Below, in pieces: positions 12,105-24,300 of a stretch of DNA of 64,000 nucleotides. This stretch comes from Hydractinia symbiolongicarpus (lineage: Eukaryota; Cnidaria; Hydrozoa; Anthoathecata; Hydractiniidae): positions 23,312,001 through 23,376,000 of the forward strand of contig NC_079883.1 of NCBI RefSeq assembly GCF_029227915.1. Direction: 5' to 3'. A program made the translations under genes and the position numbers. Position 1 is the first letter of the stretch. Each line of letters begins with the position of its first letter. The notes under the pieces are model-generated. The model had not been told where the DNA came from, searched no databases, and saw nothing but the letters and a program-made list of their open reading frames with translations.

Positions 12105-12295
12105 ACCGATTCCCGAATTGTGATGGGATGGGAAAATGTTATAGGAAACTGTATGTAAGAAAAGAGCATTAATTACAATCACACTGTTGACACTGTCGCA
12201 TTTTTGGTTTTACTACCAGTATCTGTATCACTCGTTGTCTTTCTCTTCTCACATTCGCGAAAATTAATCCTGTGAAAAATTTGTAACAACCTGTT
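12105..12295 (-). repeat. Interspersed repeat family B, copy 1
   Basis: The reverse complement matches 58290-58545 closely: GGATTAATTTTCGCGAATGTGAGAA, GAAAGACAACGAGTGATAC, TACAGTTTCCTATAACATTTT and ATTCGGGAATCGG are shared. Here the CAACAGTGT segment occurs once; the other copy has an expanded run. Class unknown. Confidence 0.7.
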
Positions 12296-12559
12296 CAAGA
12301 AATTTGAAACTCTTGCTGCAAAGATCAGCTATCCATCACCACGAAAGGCGATTAAAGCGGTCTTTAAAATTTAACAAATCTCGCGGTATCACTTTGTAAG
12401 TCAAGTTAAAGTTTTTTAAATCAGGTAACGACTTTAATAACAAGAGACAAGTTTTCGAAAGTTGAGATAATTCGCGACACTGTGTGTATGATGCCATGGA
12501 AGAAAAACGTTTTTGAAAAAGACGTTCTCCGTTTTCCCTCTTGAAATGGTGGAAGCAAA

Positions 12560-13330
12560 ATTATATCTTTTCATAGGAGCAGATTGCTTCGAGTTTCCAG
12601 AAAATTGATCATCAAAAAGGCGACAATAGTCTACGAGGAATTGAAAAGGTGCAGTGAACAAGAACCTAGGATTGATTTAAAAGCTAGAATAGGATGGCTG
12701 CGTGGATTCCTCCAACGTACAGGCTTTTCTTTACGACGCAAGACATCAACAAGATCCAGATCGATTAATTGATAAGTTAGTATCCTTCATAATTTCAGTA
12801 CGCTGTTTAAAAATGAAATACAAATATTGATTATCCGACACCATTGCTATGGATGAGACACCTGTTTCGTCCGACTTGGTGTCAGAAACAACTATCGATG
12901 TCTCAGGAGTAAAAACAGTGACTATGAAAACGACTGGTCACGAAAAGTGTAGAGTTTTGGTATGAATGGCTGGAGAAAGAAGGGTGCTACCAAGAGAAGC
13001 TGTAGCTGGTAATTTGAAAGCTCCCCCCCCCCTCCCCCCCCCTAGAAAATGCGTTGTCGAATAGGTTCCATCTGTTTGGCAGTGAAGGATGAAGAAATTC
13101 ACTGCTTGAAGCTAAAACAACCTTGTAGCGCTGGTAAGAAAATGTTAAAATACCAACTTTCCATTTTATGTTAACCCTATGAAAATTCGTTTACGAGGGA
13201 ACCAAATTGAATAATATGATATCGCCCTCGCGACGCCGGACTTTATGCTTTTAGATGAAGATGGTGAAGATGATGAAGAAGAGGAATTAGACTTCTTAGA
13301 TTAGTGTTTCTTTATATCAAAACAGAAAAA
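12560..13330 (+). pseudogene. Dead pogo/Tigger-like transposase, copy 1
   Basis: About 12580-12770 encodes the HTH end of a CENP-B/pogo transposase (GWLRGFLQRTGFSLRRKT). About 12840-12960 holds the start of the DDE domain with stops and frameshifts (DETPVS-like). A C-run at about 13021-13043 and further shifts follow. The C-terminus is seen as EEIHCLKLKQPC and an acidic end near 13255-13302. It is the same family as the copy at 28440-29620, which keeps more of the DDE domain. Repeated GCGCCC motifs at 13375-13425 may be the terminal region. Confidence 0.65.
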
Positions 13331-13781
13331 ACTCTCAGTGAAAAGGTAAACTGCACTAGTGATTTTTTTTATTAACCGCCCAGGACTTAATTAAGCGCCC
13401 TGTTCGTATAAGCGCCCACCCTGAAAGTTCAAAAAAAAATCATTTACGGAATATCTTTTAATTATTATTTTTTTTAAGTTTTTTTCAGTTAATGAATAAT
13501 TACTCTTTTAATAACATTTTCTGAAAATGGATCCAAAAAATTTCAGTATCCTTTTTTGGCGGTAGAATAAGTTACAGTCTGCAAAATATAATACATTGTA
13601 ACAAAATCGAAAGGTTGGTTTGACAAGAAAGCAAGACAACACCGGGGACTGTGTATTTGTTAGAAATGCTATACTAAACAACTCTAAAGGTTCTTAAACA
13701 GTAAACTATACGCTAAATTATTGGAAAAATAGGAACAAAGATCAACAGCTCCTTTTGCAAACCCCTTAAACTCACGCTATT
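13331..13781. other. Spacer between pogo relic and the cGAS-like gene
   Basis: AT-rich, with repeated CGCCC near 13378-13425 that likely belongs to the pogo-like element. It includes the 3' flank of the minus-strand gene that ends at 13782. I see no clear AATAAA close to that stop codon. Confidence 0.35.
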
Positions 13782-16550
13782 TTAAGACAAAATGTTCTGA
13801 ATATACCTCAAAATAACTTCTTGATCTTCTGATTTGTCGCGAACCGTAACTTTTTGTCTCGATATTTGTGCATTCGGAAAAAAGAAAGATTCCCGATTAA
13901 CAAATGCGGTAATATTTCTTACATGCTTAGCAATAGCTTCACTGCTTTCTGTCTGAGTGTCTCTCAAGCAGACTTCACTTCGTTTTACTTCGGTCCGCGT
14001 TGCGTCGCGATTTTTTATTTCGTGGTACTGAGCAGCGTAATGTATTGCCGCGTTTTTGAAATCATACGTGTTAAAGATCGTGCGAACTTTAAATTTAGAA
14101 GTTTTAGAAAGCTGCAAAGAAGATATGTTCTTTAGAGTTTTAAGCAAGACAAATGCTTCTTTTAAACTTGGAGTAGAAGACTGCAAAATATTTCTTTCAA
14201 TTAGAGAGGTCGATAATCGAATCTGGGTCGCTTCTTTTGTTTTGGATCCTGCTGCTTTCATTAAAACGCCACAAAAATTATCTTGGTTAGAACGAATAAG
14301 CGATACAGATTTGTCAACTGAGTCTTTCGGCCAGAAGGTATCGGGGAATCTCACCACCGGTACAACGTCAATCGAAATATTTAGTTCGCCTATTTCTTCT
14401 GTCGGGCATTGCAATTCAACGTACAAATTAGCGCCCACGTTTATTTCACGCTCAAAGTCACCCTGAAGTTTGTAACTCAAGGGCATCCAGTACAAATCAA
14501 GATCATCCCAAAAACAAGGCTTTTGCATTATTTTAAAAACCTGAGAATGGAAGTAGCGTATGAATTTAGCTGTATCGAAATACCCAGATGTTCGGAAACA
14601 AGCATCTGCATCTGCAATGCCATCCAAAGAGGTTTGATTGCTCGTGTCTTCTGCTGTGGGTACACGAGTCATCACTTGTGATTGTCCGATGTCAATAATT
14701 CGATTGTTTTTTAGACGAATAAAACCAGGTTCCGTTTCCGTTTCGTCACAAACAAAATCTTCTAACAACCCATGAACAATGAAAAGGTAATCAAATTCGT
14801 CTGGGAGTCCGACCTTCGTTCCCTCACTTACCCCTCCCGACACTAGGGCCTCGTAGGTGAAAAATGAATCACTTCGAGATAATTCCTTTTCAAGTCGTTT
14901 CATTAGGGTTTCTACGCGTTTTTTTATTGAAAAGTTGTCTTTTAGCTGTGCCACTGATCCTACACCAGGGGTTTGAAGCAGCTCAAAAATCAGTTGTTTG
15001 TTTTCACGAACTTTCACTGCAGCGTCTGCTGCGCCATCTTTTGGAATAGTCAAACACTTTTTAAGTTCGTCTTGCTTAGCGAGATTTTCTTTGTATTTCT
15101 GCATACATTCGTCATGGTTAGTGTCACATTTATCTCTTAACAAGTCAAACTTTTTCCGGTTGTGCTCGTTGAGAAAATTTACATAATACGCGGCGGTTTT
15201 ACCAAAGTTATCTTTGATGTTCACATCAATGCCCCTACTTATCAACGTGTCTACCATCTTTATATCAGTAAAACAATTCAGCTGAAAAACACAATGATGG
15301 AGAGCGGTTCGATTGCACTTGTCAGTTGAATTTATATTAGCACCGCGATTGAGTAAAAAAGTGACACTGTCAAGTAAACCCTTGGAAGCAGCTCTCACAA
15401 GGGCGGTCATTTCATTAATATCTCTTGCGCTTATATCTCCTCCTTGTGATATTAAATATTCCATCACTTTTTCTCTCTCCTCGTCTAAATTGTTCCGACA
15501 AAACGTTTTGTTTTTTTCGTCAAAGTACGAATACTCATCGCGAAAAACCAGACAACTGTAAAGCGGTGTATGCCCGAAACAATTTCGTACATCAACCTCA
15601 GCTCCACTTTCGATTGCCATTTTAACGGCACACAGGTTAGGACTTTTTTCGCATAAATTATGCAGGTAAGCATCTCCAGTGAATGTGCGTGAATTGATAT
15701 CAACGCCTGCGTTAATAAGAAGACGAAAGCACTCTTTAAAATCGTCCTTACAAAAATTAATTTCCATCGTTCTCAGTGCATGAAGAAAGGTTTCTCCGAC
15801 AATTCCACCGACAACGTTGATATCACCGCCATTCTCCAACAAAAGTCGAATAACTGTCGGATTTACGTTGGAGCATGCGTGTGATAACGGTGTTTCTCCC
15901 CAAACGTCACGACAATTGACGTCAGCCCCACCTTGAATCAAGTGTTTAAACATTTCAGCGGCTATTTCACGATCGTTTTCGTCATTTATTATCGGGCAAA
16001 ACCAATGTAAACACGTCATGCCGTCCGATGAAGTAGCTTTGACATCGACGTTCATTTCTAACAAAATTTTCAACTTCTTATATTGTGTGTCTAAATTAAC
16101 AATATTTTCTAAATCCAGTTCTATTGGTTCTCTTACTACATGCAAAAGACTGGAAAACATTGAAACTAGTCCCCTAGCCTGGACATCAGCGCCATTATTT
16201 AGTAATAGCTTAAACAAATCGAAGCTAACGATTGGAGTGCAGGCTATCATAAAAGGCGATTCCGCAAAATTTTTAATATCGCCTGAAGGGACATTGGATG
16301 CCATTATATTAACATCTGCGTTACCATTTTGAATTAAAATTTCGCATAATTGTTTTTGGTTGGTTGCTACGGCCCAATGAAGTGGTGTCCATTCCTCTTG
16401 CTTATTTACTACTTCAAAATAATTGACATGTGGGAGGGATTTGACAAGCGGTATTAAAACTTCTTTTGAGGCTCCACTTTTTACATGTTCCAGTATGTCT
16501 TCTTGTATTTCCAACAACGTTTCGTCCCATTCGTTTATTTCCTTGTCCAT
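13782..16550 (-). CDS. Ankyrin-repeat protein with cGAS/Mab21-like nucleotidyltransferase
   Basis: Intronless open frame of 922 codons. Residues about 50-460 are ankyrin repeats (TPLHWAV, GADVNCRDVWGETPLSHAC, TALHHC). After a linker of about 60 residues (some charged helix, 465-500), residues about 515-900 match the Mab21/cGAS fold: the activation loop SGGVSEGTKVGLPDEFDYLF (571-590), with G572-G573 in the place of the usual GS and E585/D587 in the place of the first two metal ligands, and NISIDVVPVVRF with D728 as the third acidic residue. The C-terminal part looks like the helical half of that fold (LKEAFVLLKTLKNIS). The Cys/His zinc ribbon of vertebrate cGAS is absent. cGAS-like receptors sense nucleic acid and make cyclic dinucleotides (family knowledge); activity here is inferred from the retained triad. 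A Mab21-type protein with a non-enzymatic role is the alternative. Confidence 0.85.
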   Translation of the reverse strand: MDKEINEWDETLLEIQEDILEHVKSGASKEVLIPLVKSLPHVNYFEVVNKQEEWTPLHWAVATNQKQLCEILIQNGNADVNIMASNVPSGDIKNFAESPFMIACTPIVSFDLFKLLLNNGADVQARGLVSMFSSLLHVVREPIELDLENIVNLDTQYKKLKILLEMNVDVKATSSDGMTCLHWFCPIINDENDREIAAEMFKHLIQGGADVNCRDVWGETPLSHACSNVNPTVIRLLLENGGDINVVGGIVGETFLHALRTMEINFCKDDFKECFRLLINAGVDINSRTFTGDAYLHNLCEKSPNLCAVKMAIESGAEVDVRNCFGHTPLYSCLVFRDEYSYFDEKNKTFCRNNLDEEREKVMEYLISQGGDISARDINEMTALVRAASKGLLDSVTFLLNRGANINSTDKCNRTALHHCVFQLNCFTDIKMVDTLISRGIDVNIKDNFGKTAAYYVNFLNEHNRKKFDLLRDKCDTNHDECMQKYKENLAKQDELKKCLTIPKDGAADAAVKVRENKQLIFELLQTPGVGSVAQLKDNFSIKKRVETLMKRLEKELSRSDSFFTYEALVSGGVSEGTKVGLPDEFDYLFIVHGLLEDFVCDETETEPGFIRLKNNRIIDIGQSQVMTRVPTAEDTSNQTSLDGIADADACFRTSGYFDTAKFIRYFHSQVFKIMQKPCFWDDLDLYWMPLSYKLQGDFEREINVGANLYVELQCPTEEIGELNISIDVVPVVRFPDTFWPKDSVDKSVSLIRSNQDNFCGVLMKAAGSKTKEATQIRLSTSLIERNILQSSTPSLKEAFVLLKTLKNISSLQLSKTSKFKVRTIFNTYDFKNAAIHYAAQYHEIKNRDATRTEVKRSEVCLRDTQTESSEAIAKHVRNITAFVNRESFFFPNAQISRQKVTVRDKSEDQEVILRYIQNILS

Positions 16551-18369
16551 TTATTTATATTGCTGGAAACGTAAAACGTAACATAAAAGCAAACAAACAA
16601 AAACAAACAAACAAAAACAAACAAACAAACAACAAATAAATGAACTACAACAAAGACAACATCAAATTATTAAAAGTACATTTAGATCCAACAAAGTTTA
16701 GCAACTTTCGTTTTATTGAAACAAAAAAAACCTTCATCTCATAATTCCACAACGAAGCTCTCCTTCCTCTATGCTACGATTTAATAATAAATTTAATAAT
16801 TTTTAATTATTTACACTAATAATTTTTCTACGAGGGAAAACAGGTCATTAATCATTGATTTTTGCTTACGCTTTTATTATGACGGCTAATAGAAAATCAA
16901 GACTTAAGACCCTGGCCATACTGATTAAAATACCCGATTAGGTGATTCCAATAAAAATTCATGGAGGGATGGAAGGGCCACTGCGAGAAGCCCTTTGTTA
17001 TTTATCTGATATAAATTAACACGGTACAAAGAAGTTGATTTAGAAAAAAACATTTTAAAAAACGACCCCTATAATCGCCGTAAAATCATAAAGGTGTTTT
17101 TTATTTCCGTAATTTTATACCGACCAACTCATCAAGTCAAAAGTGAATTTCATATTTTTTTTCTTCATTGTGTTTGAAACCTTGCAGAGTTTTTATCTTC
17201 TCATTTTGTTCCTTATTTTGGCATATGAGGAAAGTAAGACCCGGTACCCTATGTTATACCCGATACCCTGACACCGAGACCCGAGACCCTGATTTTTTTT
17301 TTCATTATCATTTTTTTTTATTTTTTATTTGAATATAAACGATAATAAAAAACACATTTTGATATGTATTTTTCTTCGTTTTACGGAATTATTTCTTGCA
17401 CGTAATATGCGAATATGCTTGTGGCTTAACAATGGTTTTATATCACCAGGAACTACAATAAAACTAGCATCACAAAAATTATTTTGTCAAAAACATGAAT
17501 AATTGAAGTGATAATGGACGTTTTTAAATTTATTAGAGAATGTTTATTTTTTCAATGTAGGGTTGAAATAACTCCTTTTGGTTTTCGAAAACACGATTAA
17601 ATTTTGTATATTGTCTGATGGAATATTTGACTGAAATTTTCCTCCACAACTATAGTAAGTTGATACATTTTTGTGGGTGTAGTTGAGAAGGAACAAGACA
17701 CAACTTAATAAGGGACATAATTTTCTCATATGCCCCTTACTTCTAACCTTCTACCAACTATTTCAACTATTTCAAGCCCCATTAGTATATCGAAATAACG
17801 AAAAACATATAATAAATAGTTCTAAATTATTCAACATTCAATATAATTTACAAGTATAAAAAATAACAAATTTTGACGTCATCTGTTATAAGTAGCATTA
17901 TTGATCCGACCAGCGGTTTGTTTGTTTATACGTTTTTACTTCAGCAACTCTGTATGTTTCACCTACTAGACAGTTGATTCGTCATCTTCGAGCTAAAATT
18001 TAGTCACAAAATAAGATAAGAAAAAAAGTTTGTGATTGAATTAAATCTGGCAGAATAAAAACAACTTCAAAATGTTTTGATCTCGTAAGTAATTACAAAA
18101 TCTGTAGAAACATGGCTAGCTCTATTATTAATTGTCAAGGTGCAGAAAAAATAATTTGGAATGACCTTGAATGCACTTATGCTAAAAATTTTGGTGGAAA
18201 AAAAGTTTTGTGCTTTCGCAAAATTTTTCCGACTAAAATGTGAAGAAAATAAAGTGGTATAAAAAACAACATGAAAGAAAATCCGAAAAATAAACATTCC
18301 AGGTTGAGAAGTGTTTGAAATTTAATTGTAAAAAATAATGTTTTGTTACGACAAAAAATGCATTCAAAC
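16551..18369. other. Gene-poor spacer
   Basis: An (AAAC)n-like simple repeat lies at about 16590-16635, directly upstream of the ankyrin/cGAS-like gene. A degenerate run of ACCC(G/T) words lies at about 17238-17295 (GACCCGGTACCC, ACCCGATACCC, GACCCGAGACCC). The rest is AT-rich with no supported gene. The KIF6 3' end begins at the right edge. Confidence 0.4.
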
Positions 18370-21300
18370 TTAGGTATAAAATGAAAAATCATAAAATCTG
18401 CACCTCAATAGGTTGTAAAAATGCAACACGAATTGAAGCACAAATCCTAAGATATTGACATCTTTTTTACCTTTTCTTAACAATTCCTCCCTAGCTTTCA
18501 TAAAAGCCATAATATCTTCATCCGTCTTCTGATCGCCGGTTAATCGGACATTTGAACCAGGTCTTGAGCCGGATGACATGCCGGACGAACTTTGAAAGGA
18601 CGATCTCGTGGAATTTCTTGATACATGAGAGAAACCATCATTAATACTTTGAGAAGGAGTATTCAGTGCGTATTCGCTGCTCTGACTTGCTCTGATGTCA
18701 ACAGATTCTTTTAGTGGAAACCTTTCTATCGGTCTATTATCATTTTTTGATTCTTGTGAAGTTAAAGAAGTGGTTCTCCTATTTGAATGTACCTGAAAAA
18801 TATAAACACCAAGCAAAATTATGCTTAAAGCGGGGCCAACCACATAACGCGAATTATTTGACCCTTAAAAAAGTAGCGGATTTTACATAAAGTCACGAAT
18901 AGAAAAAATCTTATTACAATCATTCTTAAGAAAAAAAAACTACATTGTTTGCGACGTTTCGTAGTTTTTTTTTCGCGGCGGTTCTTCATCATCGTATTTG
19001 TTAACAATCATTCTTATTAGCACTGCATACCTCTGTTTGGGGCTGTGATAACATCGCTGCCTCTTCAGCCCACCAAAGTTCGAAATCTTTTTGCATTTTC
19101 ACTTTCGCCTTTTCCAGTAAATGCTGCATGTGTTCGATCTCTGTCTTCAACAATTTCAACTGACTGAAAGCTTCCTTATATCTAAAGAGAAAACGAACGA
19201 ATAGATTAGTTGATGTCTTCCATATCAAGTTAAGCATATATCAATCATCTTAATAAAAGAAATAAGTCTTACTTGCTTTTTTCTGCATCTAATTGTTCTC
19301 GTAACACTTGTTCTTCCGGATCATTGCTCTTAGCCCCAGCTAATTCACCTCCAGAGGCAGCTAAACATAGCGAGATACTCTCAATAAACTGCTTCACACA
19401 AAAAAACTTGCATGTTTTTTAACATGAGATATTTACCTTTTAAAGACTTCCTAAATTTCAGTTTTTCCAGTTTCGCTTTGATAGCGTCTAAAGAGAGATC
19501 GCTCATTAGGTGAATCAGTGACACATGCTGTAAAAGGAAAGCGATTCTTCTTAATAATCTCGCAGTCCCTCATGACATAACAGACAGAATTTACCCAGCG
19601 AGAAAACTTGAACTTACTTATAGCTTCTCTGGCTGTATTGACTTGCTGACCCAGTTTTTTAGCGTCTGCATATCTAATAAAAATTAAACAAAATAAAAAA
19701 CAAACACAGCTTTGAAAACAACAGCCGTTTTTGACGTCCCTGCAACATATCTTCTTGGTAAAAAGTGTCCAAATTTGGCTTAGTAGTTAATATTTTGTAC
19801 TGACTTTTTATTTACCTTTACCGTTCTTTCCGATTTCGTACAACGAATATTTTTGTACCGATCAGGTATCGACCCCCGTACAAGGACACATGAGATACTG
19901 TTAAAAGATGGATAATGAGGAAAATTACCAACCTGTTACGCAGACCTCGCTTGTTTTCATCAATGATGTGATTTTCATGGTAATCTCTTTTGAATATTTC
20001 AAAAGCTTCTTGTCGAACTGATGACATCGATACTAAGACAAACAACTTCCGATGTAACCAAGTTCATTCAACTATATTTTGGTCTGAAATTGCGCACAAA
20101 ATAGGTTTTTTGTTTTAAAAAGATACCGATTTGGAGCTGAAAACTGGTGGACTCATCCGCTTGAAATCTAGCTAATATTTTTTTACAGTGCGTTAATGGT
20201 TGAAATGTTTCTTGCTGCGTTTTAATTGTCTTTAGGATCGTCGACACTAAGGGTAGGGCCTTTCTTCTCAACTTGTTTTTTAGGACTCAGATATCACTAT
20301 TTTTTACTCGTAATGATAACAAATTGAACGCTACGTTAATAATACGGTGCATAGTCTATATGATATTGTCTTATATATATTGTCAACATCATCATCAATA
20401 ACAAACGTACATAACAATAACAACAAAGTCACTGCTACCTTTATTCTTTCGTAACAACTTATCAGCAAGCATGTTTCTTTCACTGCGTTGTTCCTAAATG
20501 GAGAGAAAAATCGATATCAACTACAGGCTACGACCCCTCACCGACATAATGGCACTGTCTGTCATAATATCGACATAATGGCATTGTCTACGCCATTTTA
20601 TAAAGTTGGTAAAAAGACCAACTCGCGAAAGTGCTACTTTTTCAGATGCGTGCTTAAGTAAACAGTATTTTATCTTTCTGAGGCGTCCGCTGTACGAGAA
20701 AACCACGCCAGAGTCCCCAAGGTCGAAAAAATGGTCATGCTGACGTCAGCAATTAGGACATTTTGAGAGTTGGATTTACTAAATAACGATCTTAAGTCCA
20801 CTGTAAATATTGTTAAGTTCAAATTGCGCGAATCTAGTATAGAAGTAGCCTAGATAATTACTTGTTGAGACGAGCTTCGAAATTTGTTACCTAGTCTCAC
20901 TATGTTGGTCAGGGAAGAGATTGTTAAAGTATACATGAACAAAAAATCGACCTCTTCTGGAACAACTTCAGAATGTCTCCTTTCGATCGATGCAGTCACA
21001 TTCTGACCGGAAGACTCTTTTGGTGTGTTTCTTTCGGAAGCATCTGCGCGCAATTTTTCCTTCTTCAACATGTTAACAAGAATATCGTTAAAAAAGTTAA
21101 GAAAACACAACCTAGCCTTTGCAGTGTGGCAGACTCTTTTGTTTCCTAAGACTGATAAAAAAGTTTATAGCTAAGGTAAGAAAAGGCTAAACAGAACAGA
21201 CTAAAAGTACAAAGCTTCCATAAGTTAAAATATTCAACAAGAATACTTGCTAGAATTTTGAAAGTTTAAAGTGCAGACATGTTAAAAAATGATTTTCCCA

Positions 21301-24300
21301 GTTTCTCAACCACAACATGTGATATGTTTTTATTACTTATGTGTTGATTAACAAAGGAATTAATTTTTTTTATAACTTTGATGTTGCAAATCTAGTTTAA
21401 TTTGAGGTTGGAAGCTAGTGTTTTTTGTTTTTGTGGAGACACAGTTCAGGAGATAAAAATTATCTAGAACACGTGGGAAGATCCAGTGGAATTCGCCCGT
21501 CGCTACTCGCAGCTACCATTTTTAACTTAAAGTCGAATATTGCAATAGAGACTAAAAGCGATTTTTATAAGAATATCCTTTCACAAATGTAATCTTCGTT
21601 AATGTAAAATTTTTTATTTCGTATTAATTTTTATGAATCAATCAGGAAGATGCGACAACGTGTTGAAAAAGATACTGATTTCATTGTCCCTCTGTAATAT
21701 CAAGTCTTTTAGCTTCCTCATTTCAGATTTGTTTGCTAAGTAGGTGTTATCGACAGGTTCTGATCTAGTCGTTTGTTCGCTTATTCTAATAAAAAATATA
21801 AAGTAAACACGCTATCGTACATTATAAAGCATAAAGTGTACAGGAATACACGAACGTGATGCGGCTATAGTGAATCTAAAATGTTACGGAGCGCTCGAAA
21901 GTCTCAGGTGTGCTTAAAAGATTACGATGAATCATAGATAAATTTAAAAGGTTACGACACGCTCAAGATGTTAGGACGCGTAAAATGAAATGCCTTAAAA
22001 TGGCATAAGGGGCTTAGAATGATACGACAATCTTAAAATGATACGACACGCCTAAAAAGTTACAAGCGTAAAATGTTACGATGCGCTCAAAATGATACGA
22101 CGCGCTTATGTTACGACACACGTTACGACGCGCTTAAAATGTTACAACGGTGCTTCAAAAGCTGATTGCTAACAATGCACTTTAAAAAGTATTTCACGCT
22201 AATAATGTTTTCAATTAGTACTTTCATTAATACACGCGTTTAAAAGTTTAGGATACGCTAAAAAGGTTTTACCTTCCATTTTCAGGTGATCTGGAAGTCT
22301 CATCATTGTGATTGTCATTGTCGATACAATATTTCTAAAAACCATGAAAACATGCATAGTTACTCTTAAACGTGCTCTAGTTTACATATTACTAGGTCTT
22401 AGATTTTCACCTTCAGTAATTGAAAGCAATAGTTAATTCTTCTCATGTCGGCACCCACTGATAACATAGCCTCCATATCTCTATCTTCAATAAAACTTTT
22501 TACAAGAGCTTGCAACCTAAATAAATATAAAATTTTAGGAACAACATCTCGTTCTTTCTACAGATGCCTCCTCTTTTACATCGTCTAAAATTGAGCTCTA
22601 TTCAATACTTTTCAATTCAAACACGTAACACGTGACGTCAATAGACCTTACTGAGGGAGAGAAAATCTAAGGATAATCTGCTACAGTTGATTGTTACTGC
22701 TTTATTTTTTTGCATCTTGCTTGTGCACGATACTAGTCACAAAACGCAGTGCCTCCACTATACTATCCCATATCATTCTAAAACACTCTTAGGTAGCATG
22801 TGTATTGTTTTCTTAAACTGCAGTGATCGCTTATAAAACTAAACCAAATGAAAATTAACCAACCTTTCTTGCTCATCTTCAGTAATTTCGCTTTCGTACT
22901 GTTCCCCTTTTGCCAAAGCCAACTCATCTTTTAAAAGCTGGATTTCGCGTTTCAATTTCGCTATCATCTGAAAAAAAAAAACCCGACACGTTTAGAAATG
23001 GTTGCTGCGACAGACAAAAAGAGAAGGTACCGAATACAAAGTGAGTACCATGTATACATTGGAAGACTTACGAGTTTAGGATCTAGTTCTTCGTTCAAGA
23101 CAGCATCGTTCTTTATCATTGCAACTCTCTGTGCGAACCTGCAAGTTGATATGGACTCCTAATAAAAAGTAATACGTTGATGATCAATGACCTTTTTGAA
23201 TACCCAACATTCATGACGTAATTTTTTCGACACACAACCAAATAGACGGGTCCTGTTGTGACGTATTTTTTTGCGTAAAGAAAATGGAAAGTTGCGCCTA
23301 TCAGGGCGCCGAAAATATAAATAAAACACTTCAGTTATCAAAGAACAAAAACAATACGCTGAAATGAGCAACTTGTTCTTTAGGAAAGCAAAAAAAAAGT
23401 ATTTGAGAAACAATTTAGTCAATCAAAAAGTCCAGTGTCCTTAAGATCTTGTATTTCAGAAAAACCTGTAAATTACTGGGAATAGCGAATTTTTCCTATA
23501 CAATCCTTCTCTGCTCCACTAATAGGTGCATCTCGTTATTAAAGACGGGCGGTTTAGGTAGTTGTGTATGTTTGAGACACGTAATAATAACATCAACACC
23601 GTAAATATTTGAACAAAGGCGGGGGTATATTGTTAATCAGTAGCTTGGACTGTTTCTGGCATAAGAATATGTAAAACCTTTACCATAGAATTCTTTTCCT
23701 TTTAAGTCAAGTAGTGTAGTCAACACAGGGTGAACTCTGTGTGGGCTTATCTTTTATAAATATATATTCAGGTTCAGGTGGAAGGGGTGGAGGTTACTGA
23801 AAGAAGGGCGGTTAATCGAGTTTTTACGATCATGGTAATTTAACTTCATGCTCAACATAATGAAAACCTAGGTTCGACATTACGTGAGAAGATGATATAA
23901 AAATCAAATGTTGTTACGTCTATATTTTTCTTTTCCACAGAGCATGTCGCAATCATAGTTGTCATACAATTCCCACCAAGACTAAACAAAAACAAACAAA
24001 AGACATCATCACGCCAAGGAAAATAAGTCTGCGCAAAAATTCCATGAGAGGTTAATTCGTTTATATAAATCTTCGCGAAATTACTAGCAATGGTCTTTTT
24101 GTGGAATTTAACTGTGCAAAACTTATGAAAAATTAGTGTTTCTAGTTTTCTTGGGAGTTTTCGTTTTTCGGAGTTCCGAAATGATGGCAGGTGTATTTTT
24201 TTGGACCTCGCGAATATTAATTAAGTTAAGGTAGTGTGAAAATAGAACTAAAAACTTTTGCAAAAATAACCGCCCCACCCTAGTCACCACTCAAATAAAA

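Noticed and set aside
21880-22160. CRISPR-like array
   Set aside because: Units are contiguous and degenerate, with no fixed repeat-spacer pattern, in a metazoan intron.
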